The notes: generated by a model not told the origin, from the letters alone. Shown: positions 8,036-20,130, numbered from the stretch's first letter. The stretch: 64,000 bases of DNA from Sediminicoccus sp. KRV36 (GCF_023243115.1 NZ_CP085081.1:4361001-4425000); one strand, 5' to 3'. Made by a program: numbers and translations.

Positions 8036-9445
8036 TCAGCCGCGCTCATCCCGCGTCCGCTTCAACGTCCCCGCCGCGAAGGGCGCCACCAGATCGGCCA
8101 GATGCCCCACTTCGGTCAGCCGCAGCCCCTCGATGGCGGCTGGCGGCTTGTTGCCGCGCGCCACACGGCGCGGCAGCACGGCGGCGGAAAAGCCGAGCTT
8201 CTGGGCCTCACGCAGGCGTTGCTCGGCCTGGGACACCTGGCGGATTTCACCCGAGAGGCCCACCTCGCCGAAATACACCGCATCCGGGTCGGTCGGCCGG
8301 TCGGTGATGGCGGAAGTGAGTGCGGCCGCCACGGCGAGGTCGGCGGCGGGCTCATTGATGCGCAAGCCCCCCGCGATGTTCAGATAGACGTCGGATTGCC
8401 CGAAGCTCAGCCCCGCACGGGCCTCCAGCACCGCCAGCAGCATGGAAAGCCGCCCGCCTTCCCAGCCCACCACCTGCCGCCGCGGGCTGCCGCCATTGCT
8501 GGGCGAAAGCAGCGCCTGCACCTCGACCAGCACCGGCCGCGTGCCCTCCAGCCCGGCAAACACCGCCGAGCCCGAGATATTGCCGCGCCGCTCGGCCAGG
8601 AACAGCGCCGAGGGGTTGGAGACTTCCACCAGCCCGCCCTCGGTCATTTCAAACACGCCGATTTCGTCCGTCGCGCCGAAGCGGTTCTTGGTGGCGCGCA
8701 GGATGCGGAACTGGTGCCCGCGATCACCTTCGAAATAGAGCGTCGCGTCCACCATGTGCTCCAGCACGCGCGGGCCAGCCAGCGTGCCCTCCTTGGTGAC
8801 GTGCCCCACCAGCACGAGGGCAAAGCCCCGCGCCTTGGCGCAGCGGATCAGCTCGGCCGCGCAGGTGCGGACCTGGGCGACGGTGCCCGGCGCCGAATCC
8901 AGCGCGTCCAGCCACATGGTCTGGATGGAATCGATCACGACCAGGGTGGCTTCATCCTCGGCTTCCAGACTGGCCAGGATGTCCCGCAAAGCCGAGGCGG
9001 CGGCCAGCGCCATGGGCGCATCCGCCAAGCCGAGGCGCCGCGCGCGCATGCGCACCTGGGCCACCGCTTCCTCGCCCGAGATGTAGAGAACGCGCTTGCC
9101 CGCCATCGCCATGCGCGCCGCCGCCTGCAACAGGATGGTGGATTTGCCGATGCCCGGATCCCCACCCACCAGCACGGCCGAGGCCGGCACGAAGCCGCCG
9201 CCCAGAACGCGGTCCAGCTCAGCGATCCCGGTCAGGTGGCGCGGCGGCGGCGCGGTCTCGCCGGCCAGGCCCACGAAGGTGATGCCGCGCCCCGGTGGCG
9301 CCTTGCCCGCGGGGCCCGGGCTGCGCGGCGCGGTGCTCTCCTCGACCAGGGTGTTCCACTCGCCGCAGCCATCGCAGCGGCCCTGCCATTTCACATGGGA
9401 AGCACCGCAGGATTGGCAGATGAAGCGGGAGCGGTCCTTGGCCAT
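8036..9445 (-). CDS. radA: DNA repair protein RadA
   Basis: RadA (Sms) is a RecA-like ATPase that promotes branch migration in recombination. The 469-residue product begins MAKDRSRFICQSCG with a four-cysteine zinc finger (CQSC...CDGC). It has Walker A GGDPGIGKST near residue 97, the RadA-specific KNRFG motif near residue 260, and a C-terminal Lon-protease-like domain. The ATG at 9445 is the family start. It heads the minus-strand block radA, cvpA, purF, SDR; the 172-bp gap upstream separates it from a divergent small gene. Confidence 0.97.
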   Translation of the reverse strand: MAKDRSRFICQSCGASHVKWQGRCDGCGEWNTLVEESTAPRSPGPAGKAPPGRGITFVGLAGETAPPPRHLTGIAELDRVLGGGFVPASAVLVGGDPGIGKSTILLQAAARMAMAGKRVLYISGEEAVAQVRMRARRLGLADAPMALAAASALRDILASLEAEDEATLVVIDSIQTMWLDALDSAPGTVAQVRTCAAELIRCAKARGFALVLVGHVTKEGTLAGPRVLEHMVDATLYFEGDRGHQFRILRATKNRFGATDEIGVFEMTEGGLVEVSNPSALFLAERRGNISGSAVFAGLEGTRPVLVEVQALLSPSNGGSPRRQVVGWEGGRLSMLLAVLEARAGLSFGQSDVYLNIAGGLRINEPAADLAVAAALTSAITDRPTDPDAVYFGEVGLSGEIRQVSQAEQRLREAQKLGFSAAVLPRRVARGNKPPAAIEGLRLTEVGHLADLVAPFAAGTLKRTRDERG

Positions 9446-9617
9446 GGCGTAAGAACATAAATAGAACAATGCCGCTTCGCAAGCCAGCCCGGGCGATAGG
9501 CACCACCGATGAGTGGCGATGCCTGAACATATTGGCCAGGCTGGCGGCCGGCGCATAGTGTTGCGTCATCGGAACAGCGATCCCGCCAACCGAACTGGAT
9601 CAGCAAGGAGAAAACCA

Positions 9618-10010
9618 ATGAGAAAGCACCTGATGATGGCCATGGCCGCAGCCAGCGCGATGGCGATGCTGCCGATGAGCGAAGCGGCGGCCCAGGGGAA
9701 CCCCTATTGCAATGGCAAGCTGCAGGCGGCGAGCTTCTACAGCACCACCCAATCCACCAGCACGCGCAGCACGGTGAACTACTACCTCATCCTGCAAAGC
9801 ACGGTGGGCGAGAATGTCACCTTCGCCGTGACCTTCAACGACCATCGCGTGCAGAGCCGGCAGAATGGCACCCACTTCACGCGGCTCGGCCCGTGGGGCA
9901 CGTCCCAATCCATCCTGCTGGGCGTGGCGAGCCTGAACAACCCCAGCGGCACGGGCGGCCCCGCCGTTCCGATGGACCTGGCCGCAGGAACCCGGGTGGC
10001 CTGCCGCTGA
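9618..10010 (+). CDS. Exported hypothetical protein, 130 aa
   Basis: I do not recognise a family. The start is fixed by AAGGAG eight bases before ATG 9618. The N-terminus MRKHLMMAMAAASAMAMLPM followed by SEAAAQG is a clear Sec signal peptide with a probable AxA cleavage near residue 26. The mature part is about 104 residues, rich in Ser, Thr and Asn, with two cysteines (CNGK and the penultimate CR) that could form a disulfide. A periplasmic or secreted location is inferred. Confidence 0.7.
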   Translation: MRKHLMMAMAAASAMAMLPMSEAAAQGNPYCNGKLQAASFYSTTQSTSTRSTVNYYLILQSTVGENVTFAVTFNDHRVQSRQNGTHFTRLGPWGTSQSILLGVASLNNPSGTGGPAVPMDLAAGTRVACR

Positions 10011-10108
10011 GGCAGGCTTCCCTGACCAGGTCGTCGCGCAGCCTACCCCCCCAGCGCGGCGGCAACCCGGCGGGACGTTCCCCCCCCTTTGGTCCCGCCG
10101 GGACCCCC

Positions 10109-10468
10109 TCAGCTCAAGCGGCAGGAAGCGCCCAGCGCGCGGATCAGCGTCTCCGGCGGCAGGCCGGGTTGCTGGTCCGCGGGCAGGCGCAGGGCGAAGA
10201 CCGTCTCGCCGTGGCGCACCAGCATCATGGGCGGCCCCTGCTGCGGCCGGCCCCCGGCCATCAGCACGGGTTGCAGCAGGATCGCCTCGCCCGTGCGGTT
10301 GGCCACGGTGACGCGCAGGCCGATGGCGGCCCGGCCCGGCGCCTGCTCATTCCATTGCGGGCTGACGGACAGCAATTCGACACGGCCGCCGCAGAGCGTG
10401 CCCGCCGCGCCGAAGGCGGGGCCCGCCAGCAGGCAGACGAAGGCGGCCAGGGAGAGAATGCGACGCAT
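10109..10468 (-). CDS. Exported hypothetical protein, 119 aa
   Basis: No family is recognised. It opens with the signal peptide MRRILSLAAFVCLLAGPAFGAAG, with cleavage after AFG or AAG. The mature domain has two cysteines (TLCGG and ASCRLS) and alternating hydrophobic stretches such as IGLRVTVANRTGE, which suggest a beta-sandwich. It lies between the 9.6-kb exported protein (convergent) and ccmB (same strand, 79 bp away). A role in cytochrome maturation is possible by position only. Confidence 0.65.
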   Translation of the reverse strand: MRRILSLAAFVCLLAGPAFGAAGTLCGGRVELLSVSPQWNEQAPGRAAIGLRVTVANRTGEAILLQPVLMAGGRPQQGPPMMLVRHGETVFALRLPADQQPGLPPETLIRALGASCRLS

Positions 10469-10547
10469 GGGATTGCTCCATCCGAGTGAGAATGATCCCG
10501 TTCTATGGGATGGAGATTAACGGCCAGCTAAACGCGCCGGCGCTTTT

Positions 10548-11198
10548 TCAGTCGCCGCGCAGGGCCGCGCCCGCCGCCAGGGGCGCCAAGGGGGCCGCAA
10601 AGGCCAGCATCGCGGCTTGCAGCAGCAGATAAGGCCGCGCTTCCAGCCCGCTGGCCGCCGCCTCGATGGCCGCGGCGCCGAAAATCACCGCCGGGATGGA
10701 AAGCGGCAGTACCAGCAACGGCAGCAGCACGCCGCCGCGCCTGGCCCCCAGCGTCAGCGCCGCGCCGGCGGCCCCGAAGACGGACAGGATGGCCGAAGCG
10801 AGCCCCAGCGCCAGCATGGCCGCCGGCCAGGCATCGGTCGGCAGGTTGAGCAAGGCGGCGGCCAGCGGTGTGGCCAGCACCAGCGGAATGCCGGTGGTGA
10901 CCCAGTGCCCCAGCGCCTTGGCCGCCGCGATGCCGGCCGGATGCAGGCCGGAGAGCAGCAATTGGTCGAGCGAACCATCCTCCGCCTCGGCGCCGAACAA
11001 GCGGTCCAGCGGCAGCAGCGCCGCCAGCAGCGCCGCGGCCAGCAGGACGCCGGGGGCGAGGCGCGCGAGCAATTCGGGCGAGGGCCCGACGCCGAAGGGA
11101 AACATCGCCGAAACCAGCACGAAGAACATCACGGCCGACAGCGTATCGGCCGGATGGCGAATGGCGAGGCGCAGTTCCCGAACGAGGAGCGGAATCAT
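10548..11198 (-). CDS. ccmB: Heme exporter protein CcmB
   Basis: CcmB is the membrane subunit of the CcmAB(C) complex, which powers release of holo-CcmE in c-type cytochrome biogenesis. The 216-residue protein begins MIPLLVRELRLAIRHPADTL and has six predicted membrane helices with the family signature FGAEAEDGSLDQLLLSG. The start at ATG 11198 follows GGAGC-like bases. An unusual 127-bp non-coding spacer separates it from ccmA; these genes commonly overlap or abut. Confidence 0.93.
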   Translation of the reverse strand: MIPLLVRELRLAIRHPADTLSAVMFFVLVSAMFPFGVGPSPELLARLAPGVLLAAALLAALLPLDRLFGAEAEDGSLDQLLLSGLHPAGIAAAKALGHWVTTGIPLVLATPLAAALLNLPTDAWPAAMLALGLASAILSVFGAAGAALTLGARRGGVLLPLLVLPLSIPAVIFGAAAIEAAASGLEARPYLLLQAAMLAFAAPLAPLAAGAALRGD

Positions 11199-11325
11199 GG
11201 CCAACCCGCCCGAAAGCCGGAGGGCGGCTTCGCCCGCGGGGTTGAATCGGGCAGGTCCATCCAGCCCCTCACCCGGCGCCGAAAGGGCGGCCGCGGGGTG
11301 CGCAGGGTGGCGGGCGGCGCCTTGA

Positions 11326-11949
11326 TCACAACCGCAGCTCCCGCGCATCGGGCAGCGGCAGGGGCAGATGCGTCGCCGCCAGGACCATGCCGCCCGCCGC
11401 CCGATGCGCCGCGAAAATAGGCCCGAGCCGCGCGACCGAGGCCGCATCCAGCCCCACCGAAGGCTCATCCAGCAACCACAGCCCCGCCGGCGCCAGAGCC
11501 AGGCGCGCCAGGGCCAGCCGCCGCTTCTGACCGGAGGAAAGAACCCGTGCCGGCAGTTCCGCCAGCCCACCCAGATCCAGCGCGGCCAGCGCCGCCGCCA
11601 CGTCCCCGCCGGTGAGGCGGGCGAAGAATTCCAGGTTTTCCCGCGCCGTCAACGCCGGCTTCAGCGCATCCTGATGGCCAAGATAGCGCAGCCTCGCCCC
11701 ATGCGCGGGCAGGTCCGCCCAGGCATCCACGCCATCCCAGAGCAATGAACCCTCGGCGGCGGGGATCAAACCGGCCAGCAGCCGCAGCAGCGAGGACTTG
11801 CCCGCGCCATTCGCGCCGGTCAGCAAAAGCGCCTCGCCAGGGGAAACCTCGAAGGAGAGTCCGGCAAAAACCAGACGTTCCGCCCGCCAACAGGCCAATT
11901 CACGCGCTTGCAGCAGGGGCGGCCTCCATGGACCATTCAACAGGGCCAT
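11326..11949 (-). CDS. ccmA: Heme ABC exporter ATP-binding protein CcmA
   Basis: This is the ATPase of the cytochrome c maturation ABC complex. The 207-residue protein has Walker A GANGAGKSS near residue 45, the signature LSSGQKRRLALARL near residue 137, and Walker B LWLLDEPSVGLD near residue 158. It is divergent from acnA with only 36 bp between the two start codons, so each promoter must overlap the other gene's 5' end or share that gap. Other ccm genes are not in this window. Confidence 0.93.
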   Translation of the reverse strand: MALLNGPWRPPLLQARELACWRAERLVFAGLSFEVSPGEALLLTGANGAGKSSLLRLLAGLIPAAEGSLLWDGVDAWADLPAHGARLRYLGHQDALKPALTARENLEFFARLTGGDVAAALAALDLGGLAELPARVLSSGQKRRLALARLALAPAGLWLLDEPSVGLDAASVARLGPIFAAHRAAGGMVLAATHLPLPLPDARELRL

Positions 11950-11985
11950 GCTTAAAAGCGCGGCGCAAGAGTGAGGAAGAAAATC

Positions 11986-14676
<2,691 letters not shown>

Positions 14677-14685
14677 GCCGCGCCG

Positions 14686-14719
14686 GGCGGCGCTCCTTCA
14701 AGGGGGCGCCGCCGCTTTT
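14686..14719. terminator. Bidirectional terminator between acnA and the RraA-like gene
   Basis: An 11-bp stem (GGCGGCGCTCC with GGGGCGCCGCC, one G-T pair) is followed by GCTTTTC. It sits between the acnA stop and the stop of the convergent gene. Confidence 0.75.
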
Positions 14720-14721
14720 CG

Positions 14722-15396
14722 TCAGGCGCCTTCGCAGCCCTTCTCACGCAGGCTGGCGATCACCCAGTCACGCGCCCAGGTGCCGGACTGGATTTCGCCC
14801 TCATTGCGGATTTCCTTGGCCTGATGCGCCTCGGCCGCCGCGATCACGGCTTCCGCCTCATCCATCGGCACCACCACCACGCCATCCTCGTCGCAGCAGA
14901 TCAGGTCACCAGGCATCACCACCTGGCCGCCGCAGGAAATCGGCGTGCCGATCTCGCCCGGGCCTTCCTTCCAGGGGCCGGCGGGCGTGTGGCCGCGCGC
15001 CCAGACGCCAAGCGCCATCTTCGCCAAGGATGCGACGTCGCGCACCGCGCCGTCCAGCACCACGCCGGCGATGCCGCGCTTGGTCGCGTGGCCCAGCATG
15101 AGGTCTCCCATCAGTGCGGTCGAAAGATCGCCATTGCCGTCGCAGACGATGATGTCGCCGGGCTGGGCCATGTCCACGGCCCGGTGCAGCATCAGATTGT
15201 CGCCCGCGCGCGCCTTCACGGTGAAAGCCGGCCCGACCATCCGCGTATGCGCGCCGTAGCTGTGGAAGGTGCCACTGAGGGACTGCAGCCGGTTCATCAC
15301 ATCGCCGATATTGGCGGCCGGCACCTTGCCCGCGCGGGTGATGATGGCGGGTGCGACACGGGCGGTGACGGGGCGGATGCGAAAGCCGATGCTCAT
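14722..15396 (-). CDS. RraA-like family protein (HMG/CHA aldolase-like)
   Basis: The 224-residue protein belongs to the RraA-like superfamily, which covers RNase E inhibitor RraA and 4-hydroxy-4-methyl-2-oxoglutarate/4-carboxy-4-hydroxy-2-oxoadipate aldolases. The substrate and metal region GVVLDGAVRD near residue 110 and GDIIVCDGNGD near residue 85 are visible. Family aldolases use the Arg-Asp pair for a divalent metal. The start ATG 15396 is supported by a strong GGAGGA seven bases upstream. The function is more likely a catabolic aldolase than an RNase regulator, by inference from its length and standalone context. Confidence 0.8.
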   Translation of the reverse strand: MSIGFRIRPVTARVAPAIITRAGKVPAANIGDVMNRLQSLSGTFHSYGAHTRMVGPAFTVKARAGDNLMLHRAVDMAQPGDIIVCDGNGDLSTALMGDLMLGHATKRGIAGVVLDGAVRDVASLAKMALGVWARGHTPAGPWKEGPGEIGTPISCGGQVVMPGDLICCDEDGVVVVPMDEAEAVIAAAEAHQAKEIRNEGEIQSGTWARDWVIASLREKGCEGA

Positions 15397-15457
15397 GGGG
15401 AACTCCTCCTGGATTCCCGCCATGCCACCACGCGCGGGACGAAACGGAAAGCCCGCC

Positions 15458-16078
15458 TCAGGCGATATCCATTCCCGGCCCGCGCAGCTCGCGCACCAGC
15501 TTGCGGCCGATCGCCTCGGCGAAATCGCTGTAATCGGCGCAATCCATGGCAAAGCTGCCGGGGCCGCCGATCACCTCGGCCGCGTAATGCACCAGCAGCC
15601 CAGGCTCCTCATTCACCACGGCGAGGCCGTTGATCACCACCCCCGCCGCCACCGCCGCATCACGCACCGGGCCCGAGGGCCGGCCGCGATTGCCCGCGCC
15701 ATCGCCCGAGACATCCACGACGAGACGTGCGGCCCGCGCCGGGCAGCGACCCAGCAGCGCGAGTGCGGCGACCAGGCCCTCGCCCAGGGCCGTGGCACCC
15801 GCCCGCGGCAGCCGCGGGGCGGCCAGCAGCGCCTCGGCGATCTGCGCGCCATCCTCGGCCCCGGCAAGGCGCGTCCATTCCAGCGCCACCTCCGCCCCCT
15901 CGGACCAGAAGAGGGCCGCGACGGCCACGGCGCCCAGCCGGCCACCAGCCACGGCGGCGATCACCCCGGGGGCCAGGAAGGCGGCCGAAAGCCCACCGAT
16001 CATCAGCGCGAATTCGTCGTAATCCACGCTGGCCGAGACATCCACCGCCAGCACCAGGGCCAGGTCAACCGGCTCCAT
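15458..16078 (-). CDS. DUF1194 domain protein with a VWA-like fold
   Basis: The 206-residue protein starts with LALVLAVDVSASVDYDEF. The DxSxS metal-ion-dependent adhesion motif is near residue 13, with further elements GATALGEGL and VVDVSGDGAGN near 125, as in DUF1194. No signal peptide is evident, although other members of this family often carry one. The role is unknown. It may be transcribed together with the RraA-like gene 61 bp downstream, and it is divergent from the binding-protein gene at 16.2 kb. Confidence 0.75.
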   Translation of the reverse strand: MEPVDLALVLAVDVSASVDYDEFALMIGGLSAAFLAPGVIAAVAGGRLGAVAVAALFWSEGAEVALEWTRLAGAEDGAQIAEALLAAPRLPRAGATALGEGLVAALALLGRCPARAARLVVDVSGDGAGNRGRPSGPVRDAAVAAGVVINGLAVVNEEPGLLVHYAAEVIGGPGSFAMDCADYSDFAEAIGRKLVRELRGPGMDIA

Positions 16079-16223
16079 CAGGGGCCTCGCGGAGCTGGAG
16101 AAATCCTGTCACACCACTCATCTTCCTTGCCTTGGGCCAGCTTCGCTTCGTAACTGCTGCGCCACTCCAGTCCTGCCACGTTTTTCCCTGCTTCGTGATC
16201 CCGCGATGCACCAGGAGCGCCCG

Positions 16224-17192
16224 ATGCAACGACGCCACCTCATCGCCACCACCGGCGCGCTGCTCGCCGCCCCCGCCGTGCAGGCGCAGCCCGCCTGGCC
16301 CGGCCGCGGCCCCATCCGAGTCATCGTGCCCTTCACGCCGGGCGGTGCCACGGATGGCATGGCGCGGGTGACGACGGGCAAGCTGCAGGAAAAGCTCGGC
16401 CAGACCTTCATCGTCGAGAACCGGGCAGGTGCGAATGGCGCGGTGGGCGGGCAATTCGTCGCGCAATCGGCGCCGGATGGCTATACCTTCTGCTTCTCCG
16501 CCTCGATCCAGATCCTGGCGCGGCTGGTGATGCGCAACCCCGGCTATGACCCGGTGGCGGACCTGCTGCCCATCATCCGGGTGGGCCAGGGGCCGCTGCT
16601 GCTGATCATGAACGGGCAGCGGCCACAGACGAACCTGGCCGAGCTGGTCGCGGCGATGCGCGCCAATCCGCGCGACTGGTCCTTCGCCGTCTCCTCGCTC
16701 GGGGCGGCGGGGCATCTGGCCACCATCGAATTCATCCGCCAGGTGGGGGCGGATATCGTGCAGGTGCCCTATCGCGGCACGGCGCCGGCCATCACCGACG
16801 TCGTCGCCGGCACCACGCAACTCATGTTCGATCCTATCCTGGCCACCCTGCCCCAGGTGCGGGGCGGGCGGGTGAAGGGCATGGCCATCACCGCCGCCGC
16901 GCGCTCCGCCGCGGCGCCCGAAATCCCGACGGCGCAGGAGGCCGGCATGCCGGGTCTGGATATCCAGAGCTGGTGGGGGCTGTGGGGCCCGCGCGGTGTA
17001 CCCGCCGAGATCGTGGCCCGCATCGGCGAGGTGCTGCGCACCGGCATGTTCGAGGCCGATGTGCTGGCCCGCGTGGCCACATTGGGCATCGAGCCGCTGG
17101 CCCAGCCCTCGGCGGAATTCAGCGCCTTCATCCAGCGCGATGTCGCTCGTGCGCAGGATCTGCTGCGCATCGCCAACTTCCAGCCGGAATAG
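16224..17192 (+). CDS. Tripartite tricarboxylate transporter substrate-binding protein (TctC/Bug family)
   Basis: This is a periplasmic solute receptor of 322 residues. The N-terminus MQRRHLIATTGALLAAPAVQAQPAW has a twin-arginine-like RR and a cleavable signal ending near AQA. The Bug signature IRVIVPFTPGGATDGMAR follows, and later VPYRGTAPAITDVVAG and MPGLDIQSWWGLWGPRG. ATG 16224 has AGGAG seven bases upstream and is preferred over an ATG at 16206. No TctA or TctB membrane genes are adjacent, so it is an orphan receptor, common in this bacterial group. The ligand is probably a carboxylate. Confidence 0.9.
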   Translation: MQRRHLIATTGALLAAPAVQAQPAWPGRGPIRVIVPFTPGGATDGMARVTTGKLQEKLGQTFIVENRAGANGAVGGQFVAQSAPDGYTFCFSASIQILARLVMRNPGYDPVADLLPIIRVGQGPLLLIMNGQRPQTNLAELVAAMRANPRDWSFAVSSLGAAGHLATIEFIRQVGADIVQVPYRGTAPAITDVVAGTTQLMFDPILATLPQVRGGRVKGMAITAAARSAAAPEIPTAQEAGMPGLDIQSWWGLWGPRGVPAEIVARIGEVLRTGMFEADVLARVATLGIEPLAQPSAEFSAFIQRDVARAQDLLRIANFQPE

Positions 17193-17277
17193 CCGCCCAG
17201 CGGCTTGGGCTTGCGCCAGCGCAAGGCATGGCCTGCCACGCCATGGCAATATCACCGCCAATCGGGAGGCCTAGAAC

Positions 17278-17697
17278 ATGCACCAACGCAGCATGGCGGA
17301 GATGGTCCGCCACCAGAATCCGCTGACCTGCTCGGCGGGCGCCACCGTGCAGGAGGCTTGCGCCGCCATGCACAAGCGACGGGTGGGTGCCGTGCTGGTG
17401 GTGGATGGGCAACGCCTGCTGGGCATCTTCACCGGTCGGGATGCGGTGCATGCGCTGGCCGTGGGGCTGGACCCGCAGCGCACCCTGGTGGGCCAGGTGA
17501 TGACCGCCGAGCCCTGCTGCCTCAGCCCGCATCACCATGCCCATGACGCGCTGCGCCTGATGGAGGATGGCGGCTTCCGGCACCTGCCCGTGGTGGAGGA
17601 TGGCCATCTGCTCGGCATCGTCTCCCGCTATGATTTCCGTGCGCAGGAGCATCGGCGGATGGATGAGGAGACGGGCTTCTTCGAGGTGCTGCGCTGA
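17278..17697 (+). CDS. CBS domain protein
   Basis: The 139-residue protein consists of a tandem CBS pair (Bateman module). The first domain runs about residues 8-60, with GAVLVVDGQRLLGIFTGRD. The second runs about 70-125, with MEDGGFRHLPVVEDGHLLGIVSRYD. Such standalone pairs bind adenine nucleotides and act as energy or redox sensors; the partner is unknown. It lies 85 bp after the TctC-type gene on the same strand and ahead of a bidirectional terminator. Confidence 0.88.
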   Translation: MHQRSMAEMVRHQNPLTCSAGATVQEACAAMHKRRVGAVLVVDGQRLLGIFTGRDAVHALAVGLDPQRTLVGQVMTAEPCCLSPHHHAHDALRLMEDGGFRHLPVVEDGHLLGIVSRYDFRAQEHRRMDEETGFFEVLR

Positions 17698-17744
17698 CAC
17701 GCCACCGCTTCGGCCGCCCCCGCGCGGGCCAGCCGGGATGCTGC

Positions 17745-17764
17745 GGGCGGGTGCTGGCCCGCCC
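17745..17764. terminator. Hairpin between the convergent CBS and TPR/GT61 genes
   Basis: A 7-bp stem, GGGCGGG/CCCGCCC, with a six-base loop lies between two convergent stop codons. No T-run is present. Confidence 0.45.
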
Positions 17765-17826
17765 GACGCGCGCCCAGGGCGCATCCACCGCTACCATCCT
17801 GTGGTTAAGGTAAGTGTCCACAGGGC

Positions 17827-20130
17827 CTAACGCTCGATGAAGGCATAGCTTTCGCCAGGAAATTCCGCGTTGAGCCGCTCGATGAAGCTGTCCCGCACCG
17901 CTGGCATGACGGCCGCTGTGCGGCTGCTCGGGGAGCTGACGAAGCCTTCGGCGTGCAGTGCCTGCTTCACACGCTCCACATCGAGCGCATGCGGCGCCTC
18001 GAACACGCGCTGCTTGCGCTGCGTGGCGCGGAACATGCCCTGGATGGCCTCCACCCAGACCATGCGGCGCGCGCCCATGGCCTCCATCTGCGCCCAGGCG
18101 GCCCGCATGAAGTTGCGCTGCCCCGGAAACCTGCCAATGACGGCGATGTCCTGATCGCCCGTCTGGGCCAGCGCCGCGATATGCACGGCCGAACCGGCCG
18201 AGAAGATCAGCTTGCTGGCATGGCGGTACAGCTCAAGCTGCTGCCGGATGGTCAGCAGCTCCGGGTACATGATGAAATAGCCCTCTTCGCGCAGTTCGTC
18301 CTCCAGCACGGCCTCGCCGCAGAGCGGGCCGCGCAGGGCGGAGAATTTGGCCCGTGAGACATAGATCCTGTCCCAGGCCGAAGCGCTGCCCTGCAGGCAC
18401 GCCTCGACTTTCCGGCGGATGAAGTCGCGGAACAGCGGATGGCCCGCACCCTTCCGGTGGTCATAGGCCAGCAATTGGTCGGCGATGACGCATTCCTCGA
18501 TGCGGAGCGGCCCATCGGCGATCATGAAGTCGGGCTTGCCGGTGAAGATCTCGATCAAGTCCCGGAGATATTGATATTTTTCCTTCCTGATCTCATTCGC
18601 GCCATTCCTGATGCCGACAAAATCAAGCTCGCGCTGCGCGGTCACGCCCGCCTGGCCGGCCATGTACAGCACGCCCGATAGCTCCAGCCCGCTGCGTTCG
18701 GCGGCCCAGAGGCGGCCCATGCAATCAAAAGCGAAATGGCCGATGTGCGGCCAGAAGGCGGGGGCGCCGAGCAGCCAGCGGCCTTGCAGCATGGGAAAGG
18801 CCGCCACGGGCCCGATCACCTCCTCCGGCTGATGGTCGGCGGCGCCCAGCTGGATGCCGGCAGGCAGGATGCGGCCCGCCGCATCGAACACCCCGCCGCG
18901 CATCACCAGTGAGGGACGCCCGGCCAGGAATTCCGCCTTGGATGGCAGATGCGGCATGAGGATCGCATCCCGCACCACCGACATGCCGGGCACGGCCACC
19001 AGGGGGCCGCGGCGAAGCTCCTCCAGCCCGGCGCGAAGCCGCGCATTTTCGGCCCGCACCTCGGGCGGGGCGGTGAAGAAGGCCTCCCCCGGTGCCGGCT
19101 CGGCGCCGCCCAGCACCACCATGCGCCAGGCGGCACTCAGACCGGCGATCGCCAATTCCCGCCCGGGGCCTTCCTGCGCGATGGCTTTGGCCCAGGCCTG
19201 TTGCAGGGACGGCCAATCGGCCTGTGCCGCGGCCACGCTGGCCGCCAGTTTGTGGAAGGGCCCCTCCCCCTCGCCGCCGAGGCGCGCTGCCTGCTGAAGG
19301 CTTTGCGCCGCTTCGCCCATGCGCCCGAGTGCCACGAGGCCTTGCGCCAGGCACAGATGCGGATAGGCGGCGCTGGGCCGGGCGGCCAGCAGCAGGCTGG
19401 ACTGAAGTTCCCCGGGCGGGAAGCGCAGGGCATGGGTCCAGCGTTCCACCGCGCGCGGCCAATCGGCCCGGGCCTGCGCCAATTCAGCCAGCAAGACCAC
19501 GACCTGCACCGCATCGGCGTTGCTACCGCCCAGCAGGGCTTCCGCCTCGGCAAGGCGACCGGTCACCGCCAGCGCGCGGGCCTGGCGGAACAGGGTCTCG
19601 CCCGCCACCTCCGGTTCCAGCGCCTGCGCCTGGATGGCAATGGTTTCGGCCGCCGCCGCCCTGGACCACCAATGCAGCTGCCATCCCGGCAGGAGCGGCG
19701 CCTGGGCGCTGGGTTCGGCCGGCAGGGTCGCGTCCCGCCAAAGCGCATCGGCTGCCGCCGCCTCCCCCTGCCGCAGCAGCACGCCATGCAGGCCCAGCCA
19801 GGCATCGCGCGGCGCGTCCCGATGGGCGAGGCTGCTGCGCCAATGGCCCTCGGCGGCCGCCCAATCCTGCCGCTGGCCTTCCAGCCTGGCCGCGACCACA
19901 TCCAGCAGGGGGTGCTCCGGGCATAGCACCCGCGCCTGCGCGAGCAGGGCCTGCGTGCGGTGCGGCTTGCCGCGGATCAGTTCGCAATCGGCCAGCATTG
20001 CCCAGGCGACGGGGCATTGCGGCTCCCGCTGGCGGCGCTCAGCCCAATAGGCACGGGCGCGCTGCGGCTTGCGGCCCAGGGCCTGCCGGATGGCCAGCGC
20101 GAGGGCATCGCTCGCCGCCGCATCGCTCAT
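17827..20130 (-). CDS. TPR protein with a C-terminal GT61-like glycosyltransferase domain
   Basis: The product is about 767 residues. The N-terminal half is alpha-helical with TPR-like repeats (WAMLADCELIRGKPHRTQAL, LFRQARALAVTGRLAEAEALL, LAQGLVALGRMGEAAQSL). The C-terminal half resembles GT61/DUF563: a GHFAFDCMGRLWAAE segment, IYVSRAKFS, and LIFSAGSAVHIAAL in place of the family HGAGL motif. It is probably cytoplasmic and involved in surface glycan assembly. I chose ATG 20130 because AGGTGG lies seven bases upstream; an ATG six bases earlier is possible. The frame stays open to 20421 through the G-run repeat, which is rejected as coding. Confidence 0.65.
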   Translation of the reverse strand: MSDAAASDALALAIRQALGRKPQRARAYWAERRQREPQCPVAWAMLADCELIRGKPHRTQALLAQARVLCPEHPLLDVVAARLEGQRQDWAAAEGHWRSSLAHRDAPRDAWLGLHGVLLRQGEAAAADALWRDATLPAEPSAQAPLLPGWQLHWWSRAAAAETIAIQAQALEPEVAGETLFRQARALAVTGRLAEAEALLGGSNADAVQVVVLLAELAQARADWPRAVERWTHALRFPPGELQSSLLLAARPSAAYPHLCLAQGLVALGRMGEAAQSLQQAARLGGEGEGPFHKLAASVAAAQADWPSLQQAWAKAIAQEGPGRELAIAGLSAAWRMVVLGGAEPAPGEAFFTAPPEVRAENARLRAGLEELRRGPLVAVPGMSVVRDAILMPHLPSKAEFLAGRPSLVMRGGVFDAAGRILPAGIQLGAADHQPEEVIGPVAAFPMLQGRWLLGAPAFWPHIGHFAFDCMGRLWAAERSGLELSGVLYMAGQAGVTAQRELDFVGIRNGANEIRKEKYQYLRDLIEIFTGKPDFMIADGPLRIEECVIADQLLAYDHRKGAGHPLFRDFIRRKVEACLQGSASAWDRIYVSRAKFSALRGPLCGEAVLEDELREEGYFIMYPELLTIRQQLELYRHASKLIFSAGSAVHIAALAQTGDQDIAVIGRFPGQRNFMRAAWAQMEAMGARRMVWVEAIQGMFRATQRKQRVFEAPHALDVERVKQALHAEGFVSSPSSRTAAVMPAVRDSFIERLNAEFPGESYAFIER

